Below are positions 49,501-59,963 of a stretch of 64,000 nucleotides of DNA, one piece after another; the stretch's first letter is position 1; each line of letters starts with the position of its first letter. Origin of the DNA: Endomychus coccineus (taxonomy: Eukaryota > Arthropoda > Insecta > Coleoptera > Endomychidae). Location: contig OY294068.1 in NCBI GenBank assembly GCA_958510875.1, positions 172,949,411 to 173,013,410 on the forward strand, written 5' to 3'. A program made the translations under genes and the position numbers. The notes beneath the pieces are model-generated. The model was not told the DNA's origin. It searched no databases and was given only the letters and a program-made list of their open reading frames with translations.

Positions 49501-49831
49501 GATCAAAGGAATGGGTCCACTCAATTACGTGTAACTGTGACGAAGATTCCGTTGCCGTATACCGGCAGAAAAGACTCGGAAAACATGAACATTATATTAA
49601 TAATAGACACCAGGATCAAAACCAGCTAACTTGTTACTGAAAATGGTAATCATTCAACACATTGAGGTTTATCTACGATATTGCTTCAGTCGGCTAGAAA
49701 AATGTTGTTAACAATATAAAGGAAAGAAACTGGTTAAAGTTTGTTTAAAATCAAATAACGGGCACTGATGGAGAACCTAGTTTTATTTCAGAATATTTGG
49801 TCAATTAAAATAACATGGCCATATTGACTAC

Positions 49832-50603
49832 TAGTTCAGTCAAATTAGACATTGGTGAAAGAAATGTTGGGGATAGCAGCCAAACCTATTTTATTTGGTC
49901 AGGGGGTATGTAGGAACATTTTGCTCAATACGCCCTCTTTTTTTTGTGGGGCTGTCTGCCAAAAATGTAATTGCTTACATTTTTTTGCCGATTTTCGCTG
50001 TTTTTGAAGTGTAGTTTGGTTAATTTACGTCTGAGATGAAAATGACCTGCGTAAAAGTTGTTGGTAATTTTATGAGCTGCAAAACCCTGCCAGAAAAAAA
50101 TTTGAGTCATCAATAATTTTCCGCTATTGGTGGAAAATTGTAAACAGAAATGTAAACAAAATCTTAGAAGTTCAGATATTAAATAATGCGAACTTATGGG
50201 AAAAGATTAGCTGAACATTTTTCGTCATTAATAATTTTTCGCGAGATATCTGGACTTCTAAGATTTTGTTTACATTTCTGTTTACAATTTTCCATCAATA
50301 GCGGAAAATTATTAATGGCTCAAAATTTTTTCTTGGCAGGGTTTTGTAGCTCATAAAATTACCAACATCTTTTACACAGGTCATTTTCATCTCAGACGTA
50401 AACTATCCAAACTACAATCCAAAAACGGCGAAAATCGGGGAAAAATGTAAGCAATTGCATTTTTGGCAAACAGCCTCACAAGAAAAAGGGGCATATTGTG
50501 CAAAAATGTACCTACATACCCACCCGACCAAACAAAATAGGTTTGGCTGCTATCCCCATCATTTCTGAAATCAAGTGATTTATTGTCTAATTTGACTGGA
50601 CTA
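49832..50603. mobile_element. Foldback element 1, arms about 350 bp
   Basis: The left arm (49832-50179) and right arm (50246-50603) are inverse copies separated by 66 bp. TAGTTCAGTCAAATTAGACA on the left matches TGTCTAATTTGACTGGACTA inverted on the right. Further shared blocks include GGGGATAGCAGCCAAACC and GCAAAACCCTGCCA. The innermost matched stretch is AACAAAATCTTAGAAG. No gene is present. TA dinucleotides at both edges may be the target duplication. It abuts the next foldback element. Confidence 0.85.
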
Positions 50604-50613
50604 TACCATCAGG

Positions 50614-51658
50614 ACCGACGCACTCCTAGCAATGGTAGGTTGTAAAATGAAATTTTTTTTCAACCAGGTCGTTTGCCGAACGTTAGCCGAGTATTGCCGT
50701 GCATCTTTTTCGTTTGCCGAGGTTTTCCCTATGAGAAAACTCAAATTTTTCAATTCGGGTGTCCAAATCACCCCAAAGTAGGAACATGTGACATAAATGT
50801 TATTATTATAGAAAAAACCTATATGAATCGTTTGCCAGAGAATAGCCGAGTTCAATGATATAAGAATAATGAAAAAATATTCCCAATTAAAATGGAAAAT
50901 AGAAAAATAAAAATTTCATTACAAAAACGCATTTTAAATTTTGCGCCCTTGCGTATAAAAATAATAATTTTGAAACAGGGAGCCAGTGAAATGCGGAATA
51001 CAGTATTTTGTATTGTTATCAGTGATGTCAGATTGGGCGCTTTTGCGCCAATTGGTTGATTTTTGATGAAGATTTGCTCTATGCTCTTATTCGAAAGCGC
51101 AAGCCGCAATTTGGGCGATTTTTGGTTCTTTCGGAGATGCTTTTTTTATCTACAATCTATGTATGTTTCAACATTTTTGGAATAGATATTTTAGTTGATT
51201 ATATTGTAAGATTGTTTTCTATGCAGTTTAGTGCACCTGCAAATTTGCACTAGTAATAACACAAAATACTGTATTCCGCATTCCACTGGTTCCCTGTTTC
51301 AAAACTATTATTTTTATACGCAAGGGCTCGAAATTTAGAATGCGTTTTTCTAATAAAATTTTTATTCTTCTATTTTCCAATTTAATTGGGAATATTTTTT
51401 CATTATTCTTATATCATTGAACTCGGCTATTTTCCGGCAAACGATTTATATAGGTTTTTTCTATAATAATAACGTTTTATGCCACATTTCCCTACTTTGG
51501 GGTGATTTGGACACCCGAATTGGAAGATTTGAGTTTTCTCCTCGGGAAAACCTCGACAAACGAAAAAAAAATGCACGGCAATACTCGGCTAACGTTCGGC
51601 AAACGACCTGGTTGAAAAAAATTTCATTTTCCAACCTACCATTGCTGGGAGTGCTGAG
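50614..51658. mobile_element. Foldback element 2, arms about 410 bp, 11-bp flanking repeat
   Basis: The arms run from about 50620 to 51026 and about 51249 to 51655, separated by about 220 bp. GCACTCCTAGCAATGGTAGG on the left is matched by its inverse with one difference on the right. The direct repeat ATACCATCAGG at 50603-50613 and 51659-51669 flanks the element. A 9-11 bp duplication with long terminal inverted repeats fits Mutator-like or foldback elements. The antisense and sense frames in the arms are mirror copies of each other and have no known domain. Confidence 0.85.
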
Positions 51659-51687
51659 ATACCATCAGGTCAGAAGGAATAGAGATT

Positions 51688-51818
51688 AGTATATTGTGCA
51701 ACGAGCATGGAATGACACTCATTTCTCACGAGTATGAAAATTACGGTACGAGCCGAAGGCGAGTGTCGTAAATCATACGAGTGAGAAATGGGCATTCCAT
51801 GCTAGTTGTACACTATAC
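51688..51818. repeat. 131-bp terminal hairpin of the deleted recombinase element
   Basis: Two arms of about 62 bp pair across a centre near 51752-51757. AGCATGGAATG pairs with CATTCCATGCT, and TTTCTCACGAGTATGA with TCATACGAGTGAGAAA. The outer ends AGTATATTGTGCAAC and GTTGTACACTATACT also pair. The same TTTCTCAC/GTGAGAAA modules recur at both ends of the fuller element, making this a candidate recombinase binding or crossover site. Confidence 0.7.
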
Positions 51819-51944
51819 TTTTCCTACGACCATAGCGACATTTCACTTTCAACAAGCCCCACATTATATGATGACGTTATTATAAAATATGAACAAGAAC
51901 ATCGATTATATATTTCGAATCATATATTACTATTCAACATTAGT

Positions 51945-52433
51945 TTATTTATTATTTATAACATTAAATGTTACATTTCCACAATGACTGACAGTTATAT
52001 TTGGACTTTTATTACTTTCAATTTTCACAGTTAAAGTTTCCTGATTTTTCCAAGCCTTAGAAGTTGAAGGTAAATTTTCTCTATTTTCTATTGAATTCCT
52101 TATTCTATTCTCTACGTCGAACTTATTTTTCATCGATTCATCGATGTATCCTTCTTCTGCTACTGCGGTTGATTTCCAGCCACCATGTCAAGACAAGACG
52201 AACGATGATGTTTTCATACAGCTCCTCCAGTTCATGAATAAATGGTAGGCGATTTCGTACTTTTTCTTCGATTTTTCTGGCAATAAATTTAAAGAAGCCA
52301 GTTTGGCATTCTCCAAAATCTCTGGATGAGTCAAACTCAATTCGCTATCACTTGAAACTTCCATATTTTCAGATAAACTTCGAATCATTGTATTGTGACT
52401 TTGTTGATAAAAGATTTCTGACAATATTGACAA
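51945..52433 (-). pseudogene. Tyrosine recombinase remnant, N- and C-terminus joined by deletion
   Basis: The first part (52433 down to about 52200) reads LPEKSKKKYEIAYHLFMNWR, matching LPSTSREKYEIAYRNFMDWK at the start of the copy at 56388. Near 52190 it jumps to HGGWKSTAVAEEGYIDESMK, matching HGGWKSSNVAESYIDNSIVN at the end of that copy. The jump removes the Arg, Lys and His-x-x-Arg catalytic region. The Trp and the Tyr remain. A stop and a frame change occur at the junction. The C-terminal tail ends TVSHCGNVTFNVINNK, similar in position to the other copy's QNCSNKTVNYYFR. Confidence 0.75.
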
Positions 52434-52789
52434 TTAATTCATGGCTTGCTTCAATTGAGCATTAAAAATCGAGAATTTGGAATTGATTCGAAGTCAAAAG
52501 TTCAAAATTCATACTCTTGTTTCATAGACTATATTTTATTTATAATGAATGATATTTGATTCACATTATTAGTGGTGAATTTATTTTTTTAAATTATCCT
52601 GGGCGAAATCTTACCGGACTGGTCTATTTTGGCTTTATATTTCAGCAATACCTATACGACAGCCTGTATTGAAATGATCATTACAGTACAGTTTGTGATG
52701 TAGAAATGAAAAAGTGTTTACAATCGGCCTACTTTCTTGATCAATAAAGCGCATAAAATGGGCATATTTCTATGCGGTCGTAGAAAAAA

Positions 52790-53640
52790 TAAATTTCCTT
52801 CCATGAATAACGCTCGGATAATACAAGTTGTTTTTCATTACAAATCAATATGTACTTCATGAAGAGATATGAGTAGTAATTACATTGCAGCTCAATATAA
52901 TTTCACTTTTACGTAAAGCATAATTTCATGAAATTATTTCTTGTGATGAATAAGTTTGTAGTTCGAACATTCAATAACTTCTATATTCTATGTTGAAGGT
53001 GTGTGTGTAACATGCGACATTTCACCCATTCATGGAGGCAGTCATTTCCCAAATGTAATTACAGCTGTGAACACGATTGGTCCAATAACGAACGTGAAAT
53101 GTGTCTACCTAAAATAGTTATCTTAACAAAGAATCAAACGTGTTAACCCCTGATATAACCCTTTGACAGAACAGGCGGGAAGGTAAATATAGTGTAGGTA
53201 GGTACGATGAAGAGATATTCCCGTAATCAGACTCGCTTTTAACATGATAAAAGGTAATGACGGGTTACCGGTGAAAAAGGAGGTCTGTTGACAGATGTTT
53301 ATACAACAAATATACCTCGCTATTACTTTATCATTTCGACACATTGGACAATGTATCTAAACGAATAAGTAGAGAGAGAGCGTAAATGTGTAATTTTAAG
53401 AGCAAGAAAAAGCTTTATTGGAAGAGATACACGATTTCCTTTGAAATATAGATAAACATATCAAATTTACATGTTGCAATAGTTAATTTCAGTGTGTAAT
53501 TTTCAGCACCAGAATAAGCATTGTTGTGAAAATCAAATTACGAAAATTTCCAATATGCTTGACTCGAATTAGTATGGAATATGAATGAATCATATATTTC
53601 GTATCCATGTTTATATTCTTTGTAATCCAATATTTCTTAA
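52790..53640. other. No gene recognised
   Basis: AT-rich sequence with two unrecognised short antisense frames (53123-53344, 53489-53671). Confidence 0.4.
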
Positions 53641-53643
53641 ATA

Positions 53644-54422
53644 CCGGGATATCAAAAATTATCTTGGTCAAGGGTGGTTGTGGAATCTAAAACGTGTGTC
53701 TTACTTTACGTTATCAAAACATGTGTCAAATTAATTAATTTGAAGTTTTTAAAAGTGCGAAATTTCGCAATTTTATACGAATGTTATAACACTCAGAAGT
53801 CTCTAGCGCTTTAGACTCCGGGATTTTCACGTGGCCTATCGAAATAAGAAGGTTCGAATTGTACAAAAACACAATTTCATGAACGCCAGACGTCCTATGT
53901 AATTAGCTACGAACGTAATCATTTTGACATATGCCTCGAGGAGATCGCTACACGTCAGTTGGAGTTTATACTTTTTACCTCGATCTTATTAATTCGGGGC
54001 CGTTTTATGCCCCGTGCGGCCGGCGCCAGTTGTAATAAAGTGTTTTCGGCTATAGGTCGCTAACTTTTAACCGCTTTTGAATATATTTTAGTAGCTAGAA
54101 AATTCCCTTTGGTACGTCGCACGTTAGACGCGCGTAGCTGAGACCTGAAAGTACCTGTTTCTATTTTAATTAAATTTTCCTATTGCGACCTTGTAAAAGG
54201 TTCAAAGTTAATATTTCGTTTTACATTCCACAACCTCCCTTGACCAAGATAATTTTTAATTTGTAGTTCATTATTGTTTTACAACTGAAATAAATAGGTA
54301 TGAAATTTGTAGGTTATTTATGATGTCAGTGTGACAGTGACATAATTATTTCAAACGTAAAGTAAGACACACGTTTCAGATTCAACAACTACCCTTGACC
54401 AAGATAATTTTTGATATCCCGG
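53644..54422. mobile_element. TIR element, 779 bp, with GC-rich core
   Basis: The terminal inverted repeats are about 69 bp with three mismatches (53644-53712 and 54354-54422), beginning CCGGGATATCAAAAATTATC. TA flanks each end. A third copy of the right-end sequence lies inside at about 54218-54265, in the same orientation as the right end. The core around 53880-54180 is richer in GC than its surroundings and holds CGGGGC...GCCCCG and a GGCCGGCGCC block. No coding frame was recognised. Confidence 0.75.
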
Positions 54423-54554
54423 TATATTAGCCAACAAAATTTATTCACCGATCCTATTTTAGGACAAGTTAGTATAATTTAAGTGGTACAGGTCTCTCTA
54501 GATCGATCAGGACACCACAGCTAAATAGCTAGGTAGCTATGGTTGATAATGGTT

Positions 54555-54601
54555 GCCGAAAGGTCCTCAGTACATTAAGAGTATTTTTAGTGGATAAGGG
54601 T
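54555..54601 (+). repeat. Short interspersed repeat, copy 1 of 3
   Basis: GGTCCTCAGTAC and TTTTTAGTGGATAAGGGT are shared with the inverse of 61008-61056 and, in shortened form, with 63751-63780. This is a small repeat family of unknown class. Confidence 0.5.
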
Positions 54602-56387
54602 GAATATTTCTTATTTATAGTACTAAATTTCTGTTTAACTAAATTTGATCGAATCAATTTCAGTCATATTCTGCCCTATTAATCAAGCTATATATCCAGA
54701 AATCTTGATAAGCAAGAAATAATTTAAGTGCGAATTAGGTTTCCAATTGGAGATAATCTAATTTTACGACATTATGCTAGAAGGATTCAATATTTCATTC
54801 TGTCACTAATTATCTAACTATTATAGTATTGTTTGATAGCACATCTATTATTTACTTATTTATTTATTTATTAATATTTATTAAACATTGAAGTTTGTTA
54901 TCATGACAAATATCGAACATCTAGATGATACATTTGTGTTAGACCTAAAGTTATAAAAAGTTAAAGGACAGCGAGCTGATAATCTAGGTACAACAAAATT
55001 CAATTTACCTAATGAGTAACTGCAGTCAATATTATTATTCAACAAATTATGGAGGAATATTGTGCTCCTTATTCTTCTTCTCAGTTCAAGTGTCAGACAA
55101 TCAAAGGTAGATAATAATAATTGATGGTTTACTCTTCTAGGAAAGATGTTGAAAGTTCTAAACCAGAGATATTTCAAATATTTACGTTGAATGCTCTCAA
55201 TTGTGTAATCTGGAATTTATACCGAGGGTTCCAGATGAGTGAAGCATATTTCAGTTTTGGTCTAGTCAATGGATTGTGTGTTTGTAGTGCCTCCAAATTC
55301 TTGAAATATTTGAAATGCCTACAACAAACCCTAAAGTTCTATTAGCTTCAGCACACATATCACTTATAATATGTAGATTAAAAGTGAACACCTAAGTTCT
55401 TGACTGTAGTACTACGAGAAATGATTACTGAATCTAAAAGATAATAGAAGCATCAATTAGGATGAACTTTACGACTGAAGCTAACAACATTTTCTAATAT
55501 TTAGACTCAATTTATTGTTAGCGCACCATTCAAAAATATTGTCCAGATCATTTTATAGTGCATAGCAGTCATCTATGGTCTTTATTTGTAGAAATATTTT
55601 CACGTCATCAGTAGAAATTTGTTTCAAGCCGATTATGGTTTCTGCCAAATCATGAATAAATAACAGGAACAGTAGAGGACCAAGGTTTGAGCCTCGAGGC
55701 ACATCGGATTTGACAATAAATGAATTTGATCTTTGCCTAGAAGAATAGTGTTATCAAGTTTATCAAAGGCCTTCGAAAAATCTATATATAATACGTCAAC
55801 CTGTCCTTGGTTGTCAAGAACAGCAGCAATATAAGTGTTCAAACAAATAAGATTCGTAACCGTAGATCTCCTTTGGACAAATCCATGTTGGTATGGTGAT
55901 ATCATATGTGAGAAAGTAATATAAATGCATTGATACAGACACATCTCAAAGACCTTAGATGAGTTAGACAATATCGTAATTGGACGATAATTGAGTATAA
56001 TATCAACATCACCAGATTTGTGAACGAGAATAATCTTTTTCTACGGATGCTATACAATGTGCCACTTCTCTCATCGCTTTCATACGTTCAAAACGAAAGA
56101 TTTCTCACGCAGTGAGAAATATCTGCCAATACAGTGAGATATAATTTCTCACTGTTTTCACGATAACCCAAGTCAGTCATGAATTGTTACATGTCAGATT
56201 GATATGACACGTTCTCCACGTTGACAACGCTACGCCGACGATTCGCGTGCAATATCCAAGTAGCCCATTGTTGGCGTTTCTATAACAACAAAACCGAAGC
56301 ACTGCATAATTATTGCTGTCAACTTACCCAACGAAAATAGTTTTATTGTTATTTGTTATAATATAAACAGTTCAGATTCATTAAATA

Positions 56388-57541
56388 TTGAATATAATGG
56401 AATACGAAGATTTAGAGTCGGAAAATACACCTCCAGAAATTATTCAGAAAGCAATAGATGTTTGCAATAATTTGCTACCAAGCACATCAAGAGAAAAATA
56501 TGAAATCGCTTACAGAAACTTTATGGACTGGAAAATGAAAGCCAAGATAAATTCTTGTTCCGAAAATACCTTGTTAGTTTATTTTGAAGAGTTAATTGTC
56601 AAGAAGATTGAAATCATTAACATTATGGTCTCAGTACTCGATGCTAAGGAGTACCTTAATGATTAAAAACTGTGTTGATATATCAAAATACGTAAAACTA
56701 CGTGATTTTTAAAACGCAAATCTGAAAAATATGTTCCAAAACAGTCAAAAACATTAACTTCTGAAGAAATTCAACAATTTTTAAAAGATGCACCTGATGA
56801 AAAGTATTTGCTGATAAAGGTATGAATTGAAAATTTTTAAATTGTTATCGGAAAATGAATGTTTGGTTTTGATTTCAGGCTGCTTTAGCTATTGGCCGTT
56901 GTGATGAACTTCGAAAATTAAAAATTGATGACATGGAAGATCTTAATTCGGCCCTTTTAATAAAATTACCCGATACTAAAACCAAGGTTCCTAGAAATTT
57001 CACAGTCACAGGAGAATTCTACCAAATTTACAAAAAATATGTGAAGCTTCGACCATGCACAAATGAAACACGTTTTTTTTTAAATTACAAAAATAGCAAA
57101 TGTACGAAACAGCCTGTGGGGATAAATAAATTTGGTACCATGGCGAAAGAAATAGCGAAATTTTTGCAATTACCGAACCCTGAATTATATACTGGCCACT
57201 GTTTTCGGAGGTCATCTGCGACTATTTTAGTTAATGCAGGGGCAGATCTTTTAACTTTAAAACGCCATGGGGGTTGGAAATCCAGCAATGTTGCTGAATC
57301 TTATATCGACAACTCCATAGTTAACAAAATGAAAATTTCAAAAAGTATAGTAGAATCCATTCAGCCTCCAGTGCCATTAGAACCTGAACACAACAATGCT
57401 GTGGAAGCTCAGTACGTTTCCCCATCAACTTCGACCGCAGCTAATATTTCAATTACCGAAAACATGTTGAAACAAAACAACCTACCAGGAATTACTTTAC
57501 AAAATTGTTCAAATAAAACTGTTAATTACTATTTTAGATAA
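56388..57541 (+). pseudogene. Tyrosine recombinase with one intron, two frameshifts
   Basis: Family members catalyse site-specific strand exchange through a Tyr nucleophile. The N-terminal frame (56388-56666) has the DNA-binding part (LPSTSREKYEIAYRNFMDWK). Near 56620 the frame shifts and continues LWSQYSMLRSTLMIKNCVD, and near 56705 it shifts again to LKRKSEKYVPKQSKTL. A 59-bp intron with gtatga/ttcag borders lies at 56820-56878 (phase 0). The catalytic part then has IGRCDELRKL (Arg I), a Lys in LLIKLPDTKTK, GHCFRRSSAT (His-x-x-Arg), HGGWKSSN (Trp) and AESYIDNS (Tyr). All catalytic residues are present, but the two frameshifts should prevent a full protein unless they are sequencing errors. 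Related proteins are widespread in insect genomes. I call it Crypton-like, but the exact clade is uncertain. Confidence 0.85.
56820..56878 (+). other. Spliceosomal intron in the recombinase gene, 59 bp
   Basis: Donor AAG/gtatga and acceptor gatttcag/G; removal joins LLIK to AALAIGRCDEL in frame. The intron contains an in-frame stop, so splicing is required. Confidence 0.75.
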
Positions 57542-58200
57542 AATATAAAAATGAGTTAATGACATACAAGTATTATTGTATATGTATTTTAATTTTCAAT
57601 ACTTGAAAACAACGCATCCGTAGAAAAAGTACAATGTGCAATTCGTGAGAAAACGACATATTTCTCACTTGTTGTACAATATACTATTGCTTTTCTCCAA
57701 ATACTAGGAATTTTATTAGATTTCAAACTGAGATTGAACAAAATCTATAGTGGGACAACAAACACAGAAGCGCAATCTTTTATTAAGAAGCTTGGTATTT
57801 GATCATGTCCAGAGGTGTATTTATTCTAAAGGTTTTTAATAGCAGTTACAATTTCTGATTGACTTATTGATACAATATTTAAAAATGATGAGCTAATGTT
57901 GGTCAAATCTGAAATATTGCGGAAATCGTTATTGTTATTGGGTTCAGAGTATACACTGGCAAATAATGTACAAAATGCTTCAACAATTTCTTTGGAATCA
58001 TTTAATAGTGTTTCAATAAAACGCATAGAACCAGGAATTCTAGTCGTGCCTTTTTTTCCATTTATGAAGTTCCAAAATCTTTTAGTATCACGATTTTCAC
58101 TAAATATAGATTATATAAGCTTCCTTTATTCGAACAAGGGTTAAAGATCTCAGTCGCTTAAAATACCCAAGAATATAATTCATATTCAAAATTGAGGATT

Positions 58201-58982
58201 GACAAAAATATCTGTTATAGTAACATATTTTGAAGGAACCGTTTCAGTCACACTGGAATTGTGATAAGAAAACTAATTAATTTTCTCATTTTCTGGAACG
58301 AGTGTGTTTTGTGGGCGGTGAAGGTTCTATAAATTCTGAATGAGTGTGTCGCCACCAGTATTTCTTGAGGAACGAGGAAAGTATCAATCGACTTAATCTA
58401 GTATGTTGTCACAATTGGATTTGGGGACCGCCCGCGGTTGAATTTATAAGCTTCTATGTACATAAATCCTACTTGATTGGATGTTATGGCCGCATTACCA
58501 ACATAACGAGACCAAAATTTACTTCTTATGGATCGTTATGCTCTTTGTTCTTAACTTAAATCAAACTAAAACAGTATTCATGACTTTCATGGTTATTTAT
58601 CTTGTTCCCAGCTTTATTTTGCGGATACTGCATTATGAAAATTTGCGTATTTTATAAAATTATTCAATGCCGGCGATTTAATTTTGTGCCATGTGAAACG
58701 TATCATGTTCTTAGTCATGCCTGTTTTTGGTATTTCATGCAACTTTAAATGATTCTCATTCTCACTGTTCGAAACACAATTTTGAAATTTTGCGGGATAT
58801 TTACCCCATTATTATAATTTCGAAAATTTAGAATAGCTGATTTTGAGATCACTTTATTTTGGTGATGGTGAAAGTCTATAAAATACATTATCAGTTTCTA
58901 AATGTTTGAGTTTAATTTAAAAAAACTGCTGATATCGATTGTTCAGGCTATCTTTCTACTTTTCAGATTTTCACTCTTAGTT
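58201..58982. other. No gene recognised
   Basis: AT-rich, with no supported gene or repeat. Confidence 0.4.
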
Positions 58983-59963
58983 CAGGCTGCGAACCGGGAT
59001 TTTAGGTATAATAAAAAAAAATAAACATGTAAGTTCGAATCAAACTTTTTTTTTGCATTAGCTTCAGGAGGTTCTCAGGATCATTCATACACCTTAAAAC
59101 CTCTTGGAAACCCCAACCCCACCCATTGGGGGCGAAAATGGCCCGAAATCTCCAAGTCTTGAATTGTATTTTCTACAAAAAAAAGTATATTGGCATTTCG
59201 AGTGCACCTAGGAGGTTTTTTGGGTCGCTAAATACGAACCCATAGCCAGATTTACTTGCAACCCATCGTAGGGGTGGTAAAATCGACGAAATTGGCCAAT
59301 TTTACACTCATATATGTTATTTTGCAATTTACGTGTTTTAGGCATTTCGAATATGATCGTAGGAGTGAGAAATTTACAATAATGGCTAATTTGACACGCT
59401 TCTAAATTTTTATTATTTTTGCATTCTAAAATTACTTCGGAGTAAATCTGGCTTCGGAAACGTATTCAGCGACCCATGAAACCCCCTTGGTACATTCGAA
59501 ATGCCTAAAACACGTAAATTGCAAAATAACATATAGGGGTGCAAAATTGGTCAATTTCGTTGATTTTACCACCCCTACGATGGATTGCAAGTAAATGTGG
59601 CTACGGATTCGCGTTCAGCGACCCAAAAAACCTCCTTGGTGCATTCGTAATGTCAAAAACACGTAAATTGCAAAATAACATATTAGGGGTGCGAAATTGG
59701 CCAATTTTGTCGATTTGACCACCCCTACGATGGATTACAACTAAATCTGGCTGCGGCTCGTATTCGAAATGCCAAAATACTTTTTTTGTAGAAAATACAA
59801 TTCAAGACTTGGAGATTTCGGGCAATTTTCGCCCCCAATGGTTGGGGTTGAGGTTCCCAAGAGGTTTTAAGGTGTATGAATAATCCTGAGAACCTCCTGA
59901 AGCTAATGCAAAAAAAAATTTTTGATTCGAACTTACTTGTTTTTTTTTTCGGTTCATAGCCTG
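58983..59963. mobile_element. Foldback element with internal direct and inverted repeats
   Basis: The outer arms (about 58983-59207 and 59765-59963) are inverse copies. They share GTAAGTTCGAATCAAA, GCATTAGCTTCAGGAGGTTC, CACCTTAAAACCTCTTGG and GAAATCTCCAAGTCTTGAAT. Between them, a module with ACGTAAATTGCAAAATAACAT and ACCACCCCTACGATGGATT recurs three or four times in both orientations. No gene is present. Ends CAGGCT/AGCCTG. A target duplication was not identified. Confidence 0.8.

Larger units (their letters stand above)
51688..52788 (-). mobile_element. Internally deleted tyrosine-recombinase (Crypton-like) element
   Basis: On the minus strand it shares both ends with the fuller copy at 56038-57687: TTTTTCTACG at one end and AGTATATTGTRCAAC at the other. 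Subterminal inverse repeats are CTTTTCCTACGACCATAGC at 51818-51836 and GCGGTCGTAGAAAAAAT at 52774-52790. The interior codes for only the N-terminal and C-terminal parts of the recombinase, so it is a non-autonomous deletion derivative. It lies directly beside foldback element 2. Confidence 0.75.
56038..57687 (+). mobile_element. Tyrosine-recombinase (Crypton-like) element, 1650 bp
   Basis: The borders come from the LINE it interrupts: removing 56038-57687 rejoins the LINE frame as IWRKA-KIILV with no duplication. CTTTTTCTACGGATGC (56035-56050) is perfectly inverted at 57614-57629. Each is followed on the plus strand by a TACAATGTGC direct repeat. TTTCTCACGCAGTGAGAAA at 56101-56119 is a perfect palindrome, and GTGAGAAA...TTTCTCAC recurs at 57645-57668 near the right end. 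A single recombinase gene fills the interior. The structure differs from DDE transposons and fits a circular-intermediate integration mechanism (inference). Confidence 0.8.
54848..58200 (-). mobile_element. Antisense Jockey-type LINE, interrupted by a recombinase element
   Basis: Read on the minus strand, pieces occur in LINE order. NRDTKRFWNFINGKKGTTR and EAFCTLFASVYSEP (58100-57900) come first. SGHDQIPSFLIKDCA and IPSIWRKA (57800-57690) follow. After the 1.65-kb insertion come KIILVHKSGDV and NYRP (56037-55980), and ISPYQHGFVQRRSTVTNL and VDVLYIDFSKAFDKLDNTIL (motif A, 55900-55750). RGSNLGPLLFLLFIHDLAET (motif B) and ISTDDVKIF (motif C, with S-T in place of the usual aromatic-Ala) come next. 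The C-terminal frame is at 55177-54881. The 3' end has an AATAAATAAATAAATAA tail near 54845-54875. Several stops are present. Confidence 0.88.
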
